From assembly GCA_963789495.1 (NCBI GenBank), contig CAWBLP010000004.1, forward strand, positions 62,001 to 126,000: a DNA stretch of 64,000 bases, written 5' to 3'. Each line of letters starts with the position of its first letter. Position 1 is the stretch's first letter. Position numbers and translations under genes: made by a program. The notes under the pieces are model-generated. The model had not been told where the DNA came from and made no database searches. It worked only from the letters and a program-made list of their open reading frames with translations. Shown piece by piece: positions 1 through 8,066 of the stretch. This DNA comes from CAWBLP01 sp963789495. Its GTDB lineage: Bacteria; Pseudomonadota; Alphaproteobacteria; Acetobacterales; Acetobacteraceae.

Positions 1-471
1 GCCGCGGAGATCACCCGCCAGCTTTCCAGGCTGGCGACCGCCGATATCGCCGGTGTGGCATGGCGCGACCACGGCCAGGTGATCCTGTGCGAGACCGATG
101 AGGAAATGCTGGCGGAGGCCGACCGGATCGCCAGCGAGCATGTGCAGGTGATGACCAGCGAGCCACGCTGGTTCCTGCAGCGGATGACCAATTACGGCTC
201 GCTGTTCCTCGGCAAGGAAACCAATGTCGCGTATGGCGACAAGGTCATCGGCACCAACCATACACTGCCGACGAAGCGGGCGGCGCGCTACACGGGCGGG
301 CTTTGGGTCGGCAAATTCCTGAAGACGGTGACCTATCAGGAGGTCAGTCCCGAGGCGAGCGCCATGATCGGCGAGTATTGCTCCCGACTATGCGCGATCG
401 AGAATTTCGCCGGGCACAAGGAACAGGCCGATCTACGCGTTCGCCGCTACGGCGGCCGGAACGAGAGCTGA
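1..471 (+). CDS. Histidinol dehydrogenase family protein, C-terminal part (5' end outside window)
   Basis: The open frame enters from the left edge and ends at TGA 469-471, so only about the last 156 residues are present. They carry the C-terminal hallmarks of the HisD fold: an ASEH segment matching the catalytic Glu-His pair, a GTNHTLPT stretch, a YTGGLWVGKFLK stretch, and a final AGHKEQADLR segment matching the last catalytic His. The family performs NAD-dependent oxidation of L-histidinol to histidine; paralogues act on other alcohols such as sulfopropanediol. No other his gene is nearby, so a catabolic paralogue is as likely as true HisD. The N-terminal NAD-binding half is not visible. 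Confidence 0.85.
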   Translation, partial: AAEITRQLSRLATADIAGVAWRDHGQVILCETDEEMLAEADRIASEHVQVMTSEPRWFLQRMTNYGSLFLGKETNVAYGDKVIGTNHTLPTKRAARYTGGLWVGKFLKTVTYQEVSPEASAMIGEYCSRLCAIENFAGHKEQADLRVRRYGGRNES

Positions 472-542
472 TCCGCGGCGATGTGCCTCGCATCGGACTC
501 GCGAGGGCGCATAGCAGGCGTCGAGCTCGCCGGCGGGCGCTG

Positions 543-1076
543 TTAGGCGACGGCGCCGGCCGTGCTGGCCGGCTGCTGCTGGTTGCGACGGGCCTGCCAC
601 AGCGCGACGAAATCGATCGGCTGCAGCAACACAGGCGGGAAACCGCCGTCACGCGTCACGTCGGCCAGAATGTTACGGGCGAATGGGAACAGAATTCGCG
701 GGCATTCCACTAACAGCACCGGCTCGACTGCATTGTCCGGCAATCCAGACAGGGTGAATACGCCCGCATAGGTCAGCTCCGCAACGAACACGGTGGGAGG
801 CACCCCGCCGGTCTGGCCATTGCTGCTTTGCCCGGCCGCTTCATGCGCCTCTGCCCGGATGATGATCGAGACCTCGAACACACTCTGTCCGTCCTGAATG
901 CGGCGGGCCTGCACGTCGAGATTGATGTTGACCTGCGGTTGCGCCTTGATCTGGCTGAAGATTCCGGGCGCACCCGGCACCTCAAAGGAGAGGTCCTTGA
1001 CGTACTGAATATTGACCACCAGCGGCGGCTGGGCCGGCGTGGCTCCCGGTTGAGAAATTGGGGTCGTCTCAGACAT
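543..1076 (-). CDS. secB: Protein-export chaperone SecB
   Basis: The 177-residue product matches SecB: a disordered Pro/Gln N-terminus, the conserved VVNIQYVKDLSFEVPGAP opening, NINLDVQARR, the AELTYAGVFTLSG core, and the ECPRILFPFARNILADVTRDGGFPP block. SecB is a cytosolic tetramer that keeps preproteins unfolded and delivers them to SecA. The ATG at 1076 is chosen because GGAG lies about six bases upstream; a longer in-frame start at 1094 has no such site. The C-terminal Gln/Ala tail is typical of alphaproteobacterial SecB. The Tim44-like gene that often accompanies secB in this class lies nearby in the opposite direction. Confidence 0.96.
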   Translation of the reverse strand: MSETTPISQPGATPAQPPLVVNIQYVKDLSFEVPGAPGIFSQIKAQPQVNINLDVQARRIQDGQSVFEVSIIIRAEAHEAAGQSSNGQTGGVPPTVFVAELTYAGVFTLSGLPDNAVEPVLLVECPRILFPFARNILADVTRDGGFPPVLLQPIDFVALWQARRNQQQPASTAGAVA

Positions 1077-1178
1077 GACGCTCTCCGTAATCAATGATGA
1101 GCCAGAACTGGCGCGTTCATGGGTGCGCCGGGTAGCACGGATGACACCAATGCGCCATCGGTTCGCGGCCGCCTGAGT

Positions 1179-1733
1179 TCAGGCGCGCCAGACGATCTCT
1201 TCGGGTGCAGGATCCCGCGGATCGCATTGTAACCATTGACCATTCATGACGCTCTGACCGGTCAATGACAGAATGAATCCCCAATGACTTACCACGACCG
1301 TCTGCGACCAGTCGGGTAATGCCGCCATCTCCGCGCGAAACAGGGCTGCCCGCCCAAGCACGGATTCGGCTGGCTCCTCGATCGCCGGCCACCAGACCTC
1401 GTCGATGCCGGAAAAATCCCGTTCCGGCCAGGCCAGCGCCAATTCGGTCCGCGGAGTGCCGATGTCGCAGGCAAAGGCGTAACGTTCGCGGACGATCGGG
1501 TTGATCAGCACCGGGACGTCAAGGATACGCGCCAGCGGCGCGGCGGTTTGCAGCGCCCTTGTATACGGGGAGGTAATGATCCGGGCGATCCGCTGCTTGG
1601 ACAGATGCTGCGCCGCCTCGACCGCCTGAGCGTGACCCAATTCGGTCAGCCGCGGGTCGGCAATGCCGGGGTCGCGGCGGGTTGCGGTGAAATGCAGGTT
1701 GAACTCACTCTGCCCGTGGCGTAGCAGGATCAT
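1179..1733 (-). CDS. Histidine phosphatase superfamily protein
   Basis: The 184-residue protein begins at once with MILLRHGQSEFN, the RHG motif that holds the phosphorylated histidine. It continues with LTELGHAQA, a SPYTRALQTA segment (second Arg), and a late VVSHWGFI segment supplying the second catalytic His. This is the phosphoglycerate mutase-like/broad phosphatase fold; the substrate cannot be told from sequence. ATG 1733 is preferred because the catalytic motif starts there, although an in-frame start 63 bases upstream exists and the ribosome site is weak. It lies between secB and the divergent Tim44-like gene. Confidence 0.85.
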   Translation of the reverse strand: MILLRHGQSEFNLHFTATRRDPGIADPRLTELGHAQAVEAAQHLSKQRIARIITSPYTRALQTAAPLARILDVPVLINPIVRERYAFACDIGTPRTELALAWPERDFSGIDEVWWPAIEEPAESVLGRAALFRAEMAALPDWSQTVVVSHWGFILSLTGQSVMNGQWLQCDPRDPAPEEIVWRA

Positions 1734-1881
1734 GGCGCTCGCATACTCGTGGTCTGCCGCCCCGGCAACCCCATCCGGCACCCTCGCCGTGGCCACGTCA
1801 CCGAAGCAACGGGGACAGATGCGGGTTTCGTTTGTCTGACGGCCTCCTCCCCCCTATCTGTCAACAACGAGGAGTGTGGTC

Positions 1882-2547
1882 ATGGGCGCGAGCGGCGGAT
1901 TTCCGATCGATCTGGTCTTGTTCGGGATGGTGGCAGCCTTCCTGGTGCTGCGCCTGCGCAGCATCCTGGGACGGCGAACCGGCTTTGAGAAGCCACCGCA
2001 GGCACAGCGTCCCGCGGGACCCGCGGCCACCGGTCCGATCATAGATGCCCAGCCTGAGCCGATTTCCGCGTCCAAGCGGCCGCTGCCCGACCCGGGCAGC
2101 GCACCCGGACAGGGGCTGGCACGCATTCAGGCCAAGGACCGGTCGTTCGACCCGGCACGATTTCTAGATGGGGCCGAGCGGGCGTTCCGCATGATCATCG
2201 TCGCCTTCGCGGCCGGGGACCGTGTTACCCTGCGGAACCTGCTGTCGGATGAGACCTACGCGTCGTTCGAGCAGGCGATCGCCGCCCGCGAAAAGGCCGG
2301 CCACGAGCAGGTGAGCGAACTCCATAGCATCGAGACGGCAGCGATCGAGCAGGCCGATTTGCGAGGCAGTACCGCATCGGTAACCGTACGATTCGTCTCG
2401 GACCAAATGAGCCTGACGCGCGACAAGGACGGTCATCCGGTGATGGGAACCGAGGCGGTCACCGAGATCACCGATGTCTGGACCTTTGAGCGCGACCTCG
2501 CGAGCGGCGACCTGACCTGGCGTCTGGTGGAAGCCCGCAGTTCCTGA
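1882..2547 (+). CDS. Tim44/TimA family membrane-associated protein
   Basis: The 221-residue protein has an N-terminal hydrophobic segment (about residues 6-23), a Pro-rich linker, and a C-terminal Tim44-like domain. That domain starts near FDPARFLDGAERAFRMI and includes FAAGDRVTLRNLLSDE and a closing DVWTFERD segment. Bacterial Tim44-like (TimA) proteins are inner-membrane-anchored relatives of the mitochondrial import factor. ATG 1882 is chosen over the in-frame GTG at 1876 because AGGAG at 1870-1874 is then seven bases away. In alphaproteobacteria this gene is often divergent from secB; here a phosphatase gene sits between them. Confidence 0.85.
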   Translation: MGASGGFPIDLVLFGMVAAFLVLRLRSILGRRTGFEKPPQAQRPAGPAATGPIIDAQPEPISASKRPLPDPGSAPGQGLARIQAKDRSFDPARFLDGAERAFRMIIVAFAAGDRVTLRNLLSDETYASFEQAIAAREKAGHEQVSELHSIETAAIEQADLRGSTASVTVRFVSDQMSLTRDKDGHPVMGTEAVTEITDVWTFERDLASGDLTWRLVEARSS

Positions 2548-2597
2548 GCGCGCTGCGCCGACTGGCCGCTTTGCCGCTGGGACGCTAGGCTGGGTGC

Positions 2598-3374
2598 ATG
2601 CCCCCTGTTAAGCCGCGCGTTGCCCTGTTCGTCACCTGCCTGGTCGATCTGCATCGTCCCAGCGTCGGGTTCGCCGCCATTAAACTGCTCGAGGAAGCCG
2701 GTTGCCAGGTGGAGGTACCGCGTGGCCAGACGTGCTGCGGACAGCCCGCGTATAATTCCGGCGATCGCGCCACGACCCGAGCGCTCGCCCGCGGCATCCT
2801 GGATGCGTTTGGCGGCTATGATTACGTGGTCGTTCCGTCGGGCTCCTGTGCGGGTATGCTGAAGCTCCATCTGCCTCATCTGTTCGATGATGATCCGAAT
2901 TTGCGCAGCCGAGCCGATGCGCTGGCAGCTAAGACGTTCGAATTGATCAGTTTTTTGGCCGATGTGCGGCATATGGAGCGGCCAACCACCCGCTATGCCG
3001 GGCGGCCGGTGACCTACCACGACAGTTGCTCCGGGCTGCGCGAACTGGGGATCAAGCAGCAGCCGCGAACCTTGCTGGAGGCGATCGGCGCGACGGTGGT
3101 GGAAATGGCCGAACCGGAACTTTGTTGCGGATTCGGCGGCACCTTCTGCGTCAAGTACCCGGACATTTCGGTGCGGATGGCGTCCGATAAGACGCGGGAC
3201 ATAGCCGCCACCGGCGCCGAGACGGTACTGGCCGGCGATCTGGGTTGTCTGCTGAACATTGCCGGGCGCCTCGCACGCCAGGGCCAGGCCGTGAAGGCAC
3301 GGCATGTGGCCGAAGTGCTGGCCGGCATGGATGGTCAGCTTCCGGCGATTGGCGAGCCCGCCGCAAAGGACTGA
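2598..3374 (+). CDS. LutA-like (Fe-S)-binding CCG-domain protein
   Basis: The 258-residue protein has two CCG-type cysteine-rich domains: CCG at 46-48 with Cys84, then Cys144 in HDSCSG, CCGFGGTFC at 176-184. This is the LutA/YkgE pattern. LutA is one subunit of the LutABC L-lactate oxidation complex, and related CCG proteins are electron-transfer subunits of glycolate and heterodisulfide-type oxidoreductases. LutB (ferredoxin-like) and LutC are absent from both flanks, so the partner must be encoded elsewhere or the protein has another role. It starts 50 bases after the Tim44-like gene on the same strand. Confidence 0.87.
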   Translation: MPPVKPRVALFVTCLVDLHRPSVGFAAIKLLEEAGCQVEVPRGQTCCGQPAYNSGDRATTRALARGILDAFGGYDYVVVPSGSCAGMLKLHLPHLFDDDPNLRSRADALAAKTFELISFLADVRHMERPTTRYAGRPVTYHDSCSGLRELGIKQQPRTLLEAIGATVVEMAEPELCCGFGGTFCVKYPDISVRMASDKTRDIAATGAETVLAGDLGCLLNIAGRLARQGQAVKARHVAEVLAGMDGQLPAIGEPAAKD

Positions 3375-3383
3375 GCGGCCAGA

Positions 3384-4009
3384 TCAGGCGGCGCGCGCGT
3401 TCGCTATGAAGGCCCGGATCAGAACTGGGTCCTTCACCCCCTTGCCCCGTTCGACACCAGAGGAAACATCCACCGCCTGCGCCCCGGTGGCGTGGATCGC
3501 TGATGTGACATTCTCCGGAGTCAGCCCACCGGCGAGGATCCAGGGCACCGGCGCCTGCCAGCCGCGCAGCAGGCTCCAGTCGAAGCGGGTGGCGTTACCG
3601 CCCGGCCGGGTCGCGTCCGGCGGCGGCTTCGCCTCTAGCAGCAGGGCATCGACTCCGCCGAATCGTTTGGCAGATCGGCCACCCTGTCGATGCCGACCGG
3701 ACGCCAGATCGGGCGGTCGAACTGCCGGCGCAGCCCCTGGATATCCGTTCGGCCATAGAGCTGCAGAATATCCAGCGGACAGGCATCCAGCACCGCGGCG
3801 ATCATCGCCGGTGTCGGATCGACGAACAGGCCGACCCGCAGCGGGCGGCCAGGATGCCGGCCGGACAATTCGGCGGCCAGCGCAGGCGTGACGAAGCGCG
3901 GCGAGGGCGGGAAGAAATTGAACCCGAGCCAGTCGGCCCCTGCGTCAACCGCCGCATCGAATGCGGCGGGGTCGTTGATGCCGCAGATCTTGACCTTCAC
4001 CCCGCTCAT
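3384..4009 (-). pseudogene. trpF: Phosphoribosylanthranilate isomerase, frameshifted
   Basis: The first 110 or so residues read as a normal TrpF (VKVKICGINDPAAFDAAVDAG, LGFNFFPPSPRFV, LRVGLFVDP, ILQLYG). The frame then closes early at 3635. The rest of the protein continues in another frame: FGGVDALLLEAKPP, TRFDWSLLRGW, VPWILAGGLTPENV, AVDVSSGVE, ending IRAFIANARAA at 3384. Restoring one base near 3655-3661 joins both parts into a 208-residue enzyme of normal length. TrpF isomerises phosphoribosylanthranilate in tryptophan synthesis. The start overlaps the pyrF stop as ATGA. Because the rest is well conserved, a sequencing error is more likely than a true pseudogene. Confidence 0.88.
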
Positions 4010-4698
4010 GCGATGGCGGTCGCGATTGCCCCGGCAGCTGCTTCCGGGTCGGATGCGCCGGTGATCGGCCGTCCGACCACGATCCAATCGGCCCCGGCGG
4101 CAACTGCCTGCTCGGGCGTCATGGTGCGGGCCTGGTCGCCCAGGGCAGCACCGGACGGGCGGATTCCCGGGACCACGAGCGTGGGACCACTGCCCAGCGC
4201 ATCCCGCAGCATCGCCACTTCCATTGGACTGCAAACCAGGCCCTCCGCCCCGGCGGCGAGCGCCAGCCGCGCCAGCCGCAACACCTGAGAGGCGGGTTGG
4301 TCGTCCACGCCGGTGGTCGCGAGCGCCGCCGCATCCAGGCTGGTCAGCACGGTCACCGCCAACAGCATCGGCCTGCGATCGGCCGGCGCCAACTCGGCGG
4401 CGGAGCGGGCCGCCTCGATCATGGCGGCGCCTCCGGCGGCATGGATGGTGAGCATCCGCGGGGCCAGCGGCAAGACTGCGCGCACGCCACCGGCCACGGT
4501 GTTCGGGATGTCGTGCAGCTTGAGGTCCAGGAAGATCGGCCGGCCGGCGATCGCCTGCACGCCGCCGGGGCCGTTGGCCAGAAAGAACTCCAATCCGAGC
4601 TTGAACAGGCCCGCATGCGCGGCCGTGGCCGCCGCCCAGCCGGCGGCACGCTCCGCATCCGTCGTGTCCAGTGCGACGATCAGCCGCGAGCCGGCCAT
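4006..4698 (-). CDS. pyrF: Orotidine 5'-phosphate decarboxylase
   Basis: The roughly 230-residue protein shows the OMP decarboxylase pattern: LIVALDTTD at the N-terminus, FKLGLEFFLANG, the catalytic FLDLKLHDIPNTV (Asp-x-Lys-x-x-Asp), LTIHAAGG, and a C-terminal VVPGIRPSG phosphate-binding segment followed by IVVGRPITGA. It catalyses the last step of UMP synthesis. It is coupled to lapA upstream (TGATG overlap; a GTG start at 4701 is also possible) and to trpF downstream (ATGA). The lapA-pyrF-trpF order is common in alphaproteobacteria. Confidence 0.96.
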   Translation of the reverse strand: MAGSRLIVALDTTDAERAAGWAAATAAHAGLFKLGLEFFLANGPGGVQAIAGRPIFLDLKLHDIPNTVAGGVRAVLPLAPRMLTIHAAGGAAMIEAARSAAELAPADRRPMLLAVTVLTSLDAAALATTGVDDQPASQVLRLARLALAAGAEGLVCSPMEVAMLRDALGSGPTLVVPGIRPSGAALGDQARTMTPEQAVAAGADWIVVGRPITGASDPEAAAGAIATAIA

Positions 4699-5000
4699 CA
4701 CACCGTGGGTGGCGGCAGAGCCGGCTGCGGCAGGCGTGACTTCAGCTCCTGGATCTGTGTCTCCAGCAGGCGAACCTGATGTTCGGCGCGGCGTGCACGA
4801 TGGCGCTGGTTGAGCACGGAGAACCAGACCAGCACGCCGCCAACCAGAAAAGCGATCGCCATGGCGCCCAGAATGGCGAGCGATAACGGCGCCTCCAGCG
4901 AGAAATCGGTCGGCCAGAGACCCAGCCGCACCGCGCCGGTATTGGACAGGGCGAACAGGACGATCAGCAGCAGGAGTGGGGTAACGATCAACAGACGCAT
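4698..5000 (-). CDS. LapA-domain (DUF1049) inner-membrane protein
   Basis: The 100-residue protein has two membrane segments: residues about 2-20 (LLIVTPLLLLIVLFALSN) and 41-62 (LSLAILGAMAIAFLVGGVLVWF). A basic coiled tail follows (RHRARRAEHQVRLLETQIQELKSRL). This is the lipopolysaccharide assembly protein A domain architecture; E. coli LapA works with LapB to tune LpxC and so LPS synthesis. In many alphaproteobacteria the gene follows ihfB, which is not seen here. It is first in an operon with pyrF and trpF. Confidence 0.82.
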   Translation of the reverse strand: MRLLIVTPLLLLIVLFALSNTGAVRLGLWPTDFSLEAPLSLAILGAMAIAFLVGGVLVWFSVLNQRHRARRAEHQVRLLETQIQELKSRLPQPALPPPTV

Positions 5001-5312
5001 GGCATCATCAATATCGAAACGGGTCCTGTTGGGCGTTCAGGCGTACCGACAGAGACCACAAACTGCTTCCTCGCGGAAGTGGGGAGACGCGTTTTAGCTG
5101 CAAAGCCCCGCCTAGCTGCAAACCCCCGCGCCCATGACTCGCTCGCCGCGTCCCCGCATCGCCCATTGCAGCGCCACAGCCCAGGCCGGCAATGATTTTG
5201 CGCAGACGCAAGCCCGTTTTGCGCTTGCCCCGGCGGGGACCCCGCCCGCGCTGGCCCCTGACACCCCCAGACGCTATGGTCCGCGGCCCCTTGCTCTGGA
5301 GACATGCTGCTC
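5001..5312. other. Intergenic region between divergent lapA and rph
   Basis: No convincing gene is seen in these 312 bases. The region must hold the promoters for the leftward lapA-pyrF-trpF operon and rightward rph-rdgB. Its only striking element is the tandem repeat at 5095-5130, listed separately. Short frames here lack a ribosome site and family resemblance. Confidence 0.5.
5095..5130 (+). repeat. Two-copy 18 bp tandem repeat
   Basis: TAGCTGCAAAGCCCCGCC at 5095-5112 is followed directly by TAGCTGCAAACCCCCGCG at 5113-5130, 16 of 18 bases identical. It lies between the divergent lapA and rph starts, so a regulatory role is possible but unproven. Confidence 0.7.
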
Positions 5313-6029
5313 ATGCGTCCTTCCGGCCGCGCCGCCGATACAATGCGAATCGTCAGCCTCACCCCCGGCTTCTCCCGCCATGCCGAAGGCTCCTGTCTGA
5401 TCCGCATGGGCAATACCGAAGTCTTGTGCGCCGCCAGCGTTGAAGGCCGCGTCCCGTCCTTCCTGCGCGGCAGCGGCCAGGGCTGGGTGACCGCGGAATA
5501 TGGCATGCTGCCGCGCGCCACCCACACCCGAGGCGACCGGGAAGCTGCGCGCGGCAAGCAGTCCGGCCGTACCCAGGAAATTCAGCGGCTGATCGGCCGC
5601 AGCCTGCGCGCGGTGGTGGATCGCGCCGCCCTGGGCGAGATGACCATCACCCTGGACTGTGACGTGCTGAACGCCGACGGCGGCACGCGGTGCGCCGCGA
5701 TCACCGGCGCCTGGGTGGCGCTCGCCCTGGCCTGCAAGCGGCTGCAAACGATGAACGTGATCGCAAAATCACCACTCACCGGCCAGGTGGCCGCGGTGTC
5801 CTGCGGCATCGCCACCGGCGAGCCTGTGCTCGATCTCGATTATGAGGAAGACTCCTCGGCCGACGCCGACGCCAATTTCGTGCTGACCGACAGCGGCGGC
5901 CTGGTGGAGGTCCAGGGCACCGCGGAGCGCACGCCATTCTCCGAGGCGCAGTTCCTCGGCCTGCTCGCTTTGGCGCGCAAGGGCGTGGGCGAATTATTCA
6001 CCCTCCAGCGCGAAACTGTCGGCGTCTGA
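5313..6029 (+). CDS. rph: Ribonuclease PH
   Basis: The 238-residue protein opens with MRPSGRAADTMR and carries the RNase PH signatures: GNTEVLCAASVE, GWVTAEYGMLPRATHTR, GKQSGRTQEIQRLIGRSLRAVVD, CDVLNADGGTRCAAITGAWVAL, LDLDYEEDSSADADANFV and EVQGTAERTPFSE. It is a phosphate-dependent exoribonuclease that trims tRNA 3' ends. ATG 5313 gives the canonical N-terminus; an in-frame ATG at 5304 lies too close to the GGAG. The stop overlaps the rdgB start (TGATG), so the two are translationally coupled. Confidence 0.96.
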   Translation: MRPSGRAADTMRIVSLTPGFSRHAEGSCLIRMGNTEVLCAASVEGRVPSFLRGSGQGWVTAEYGMLPRATHTRGDREAARGKQSGRTQEIQRLIGRSLRAVVDRAALGEMTITLDCDVLNADGGTRCAAITGAWVALALACKRLQTMNVIAKSPLTGQVAAVSCGIATGEPVLDLDYEEDSSADADANFVLTDSGGLVEVQGTAERTPFSEAQFLGLLALARKGVGELFTLQRETVGV

Positions 6030-6628
6030 TGGCGCGGCGCCTGCACCGGGGCGCGCGGCTGGTGCTGGCCAGCCACAACCCCGGCAAGTTGCGCGAGATC
6101 GAGGATCTGCTCCGACCGCACGACATCGACGTCGTCTCCGCCGGCGCCCTCGGTCTGGCCGAACCGGTCGAGGACGCGCCGGATTTCGTCGGCAACGCGC
6201 GCATCAAGGCGCTGGCCGCGGCAAGCGCCAGTGGAGTCCCGGCATTGTCGGATGATTCCGGTTTCTGCGTCGCGGCTCTGGGCGGCGCCCCCGGAGTCCA
6301 TTCCGCCCGCTGGGCCGGTCCGACCAAGGACTTCGGCGCCGCCATGACCCGCGTGCACGAAAAACTCGACGCCAGCGCGGAGCAGCGTGCCTGGTTCGTG
6401 GCCGCACTCTGCCTGGGCTGGCCGGACGGTCATACCGATACCTTTGTCGGACGGGTCGATGGTGTGGTGACCTGGCCGCCGCGCGGGGATAAGGGCTTTG
6501 GCTACGATCCGATGTTCCTGCCCGCCGGCCAAAGGCAGACGTTCGGAGAGATCGAGCCGGCTGAGAAGCACGCCGTCAGTCATCGCGCCCGTGCCTTCGC
6601 CCAGCTGCTCGCGTCCTGCTTCGACTGA
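6029..6628 (+). CDS. rdgB: XTP/dITP pyrophosphatase (RdgB/HAM1 family)
   Basis: The 199-residue protein has the HAM1 NTPase motifs: SHNPGK at 15-20 (phosphate binding), FVGNARIKA, ALSDDSGFCVAALGGAPGVHSARWAG, GYDPMFLP and a C-terminal AVSHRARAF. It hydrolyses non-canonical purine nucleotides (ITP, XTP and dITP) to keep them out of DNA and RNA. The ATG overlaps the rph stop, matching the common rph-rdgB pair. hemW, which often follows in this class, is not found downstream. Confidence 0.95.
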   Translation: MARRLHRGARLVLASHNPGKLREIEDLLRPHDIDVVSAGALGLAEPVEDAPDFVGNARIKALAAASASGVPALSDDSGFCVAALGGAPGVHSARWAGPTKDFGAAMTRVHEKLDASAEQRAWFVAALCLGWPDGHTDTFVGRVDGVVTWPPRGDKGFGYDPMFLPAGQRQTFGEIEPAEKHAVSHRARAFAQLLASCFD

Positions 6629-6792
6629 TCGACGACCGGCCGCTCAGCTTTCCTGTCTGGCTCGTGGCCCTGCCGGTTGATCCCCCGTACCGGACCTCCG
6701 CGGTGCTGCACCATTGCCGAGAGCACCGCCGCCGTGTTGCTCGTCGTGCTCCGCTGTGAGACGGTGCCGACGTCCACAACGGAGCGCAGCCG

Positions 6793-7497
6793 ATGAGCGA
6801 CCCGGTGCCGTTCAACCCCTATGCCCCCGGCACACAGCCGCCCTATGACGTGCCGGGCTATATCGGGACGACCAAGCGCCACCCGAAGCAGGCGCTGCAT
6901 CCGATCCCGCACACCATCACCGAGACCACCGGACCGCGGTTCTCGACGGCCCTGTTTCCAGCTTCCATCGACCTCACGACCAACACCACGGGGCAGCCGG
7001 CGGTTGGCGAGCGCATCGTCGTTGCTGGCACTATCAGCGACGAGAATGGCCGGCCGGTGCCGCACACCATGGTCGAGGTCTGGCAGGCCAACGCCACCGG
7101 CCGTTACGACCATACCGGCGATCAGCACGACGCGCCGCTCGATCCGAATTTCCACGGCGCCGGCCGGGTGTTCACCGATGATCGGGGACGCTACCGCTTC
7201 GTCACGATTCGCCCGGGCGCGTATCCCTGGCCGAATCACCGCAATGCCTGGCGGCCGAATCATATCCATTTCTCGTTCTTCGGCCCGGCCTTCGCCACAC
7301 GGCTGGTGACGCAAATGTATTTCCCGGGCGACCCGCTGCTCGCCTTCGATCCGATCTTCAACGCGGTGCCGGACCAGCATGCCCGCAACCGATTGATCGC
7401 GGCGTTCGAACTGGACCTGACCGAGCCCGACTTCGCCTTGGGCTATCGCTTCGATGTGGTGCTGCGCGGCCGCGTCGCCACGCCGATGGAGGAATGA
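6793..7497 (+). CDS. pcaH: Protocatechuate 3,4-dioxygenase beta subunit
   Basis: The 234-residue protein is the iron-bearing subunit of protocatechuate 3,4-dioxygenase, which cleaves the ring of protocatechuate to 3-carboxy-cis,cis-muconate. The four Fe(III) ligands are present: Tyr105 (TGRYDH), Tyr144 (GAYPWPNH), His157 and His159 (PNHIHF). Their spacing (39, 13 and 2 residues) equals that of the Pseudomonas enzyme. Other conserved blocks are HTMVEVWQANA and DDRGRYRFVTIRPG. It is followed after four bases by pcaG and then pcaB. Confidence 0.95.
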   Translation: MSDPVPFNPYAPGTQPPYDVPGYIGTTKRHPKQALHPIPHTITETTGPRFSTALFPASIDLTTNTTGQPAVGERIVVAGTISDENGRPVPHTMVEVWQANATGRYDHTGDQHDAPLDPNFHGAGRVFTDDRGRYRFVTIRPGAYPWPNHRNAWRPNHIHFSFFGPAFATRLVTQMYFPGDPLLAFDPIFNAVPDQHARNRLIAAFELDLTEPDFALGYRFDVVLRGRVATPMEE

Positions 7498-7501
7498 CAG
7501 C

Positions 7502-8023
7502 ATGCCGGTGGCGACTGCCAGCCAGACGGTCGGGCCGTACTGGCACCTGATCGAGGTCAAGAGCTGGGCCGACCTGACCCGGTTCGGCGCCGAGGGAGAA
7601 CGGATCACACTGACCGGTTGCGTCCTCGATGGCGATGGCAAGCCCTGCCCGGAAGCCTGCATTGAAATCTGGCAGGCCGATCCCCCCGCCTCTGAGACGT
7701 TCCCGGGGTTCGGCCGCAGCAACACCGATGCCAGGGGCGAATACCATTTCACCACCATCAGGCCGGGTCCGGTCCCCGGCCGCGGCAATGCGCATCAGGC
7801 ACCGCATATTGCGATCTGCGTGCTGTCGCGCGGGGTGATGAAGGGACTGATGACGCGCGCTTATTTCCAGGGCGAGCCACTCAACGCGACGGATCCGCTG
7901 CTGCTGTCGATCGACGATCCCGGGCGTAGCGATACGCTGATCGCGGCACCCGCCGGGATGGCAACCTGGCGGCTCGACATCAGGCTCCAGGGTGACCGCG
8001 AGACCGTGTTCCTGGACGTCTGA
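7502..8023 (+). CDS. pcaG: Protocatechuate 3,4-dioxygenase alpha subunit
   Basis: The 173-residue protein is the non-metal alpha subunit that pairs with PcaH. It begins with ASQTVGPYWHL, carries PEACIEIWQADP, and a GEYHFTTIRPG block parallel to the beta subunit, and it lacks the iron ligands, as expected. The ATG at 7502 lies four bases after the pcaH stop. An upstream in-frame start at 7454 would run inside pcaH and is rejected. Confidence 0.94.
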   Translation: MPVATASQTVGPYWHLIEVKSWADLTRFGAEGERITLTGCVLDGDGKPCPEACIEIWQADPPASETFPGFGRSNTDARGEYHFTTIRPGPVPGRGNAHQAPHIAICVLSRGVMKGLMTRAYFQGEPLNATDPLLLSIDDPGRSDTLIAAPAGMATWRLDIRLQGDRETVFLDV

Positions 8024-8066
8024 GGCCGCCCGACCCCTGATCGGGGGCCGATCTGAGAGAGAAATC

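Noticed and set aside
486..506. Possible terminator hairpin between the first gene and secB
   Set aside because: Six-base stem (CCTCGC/GCGAGG) with nine-base loop and no U tract is within chance for this GC content.
8034..8053. Small palindromes in the pcaG-pcaB gap
   Set aside because: GATCGG-type arms are only six bases and have no U tract, so neither terminator nor operator can be supported.
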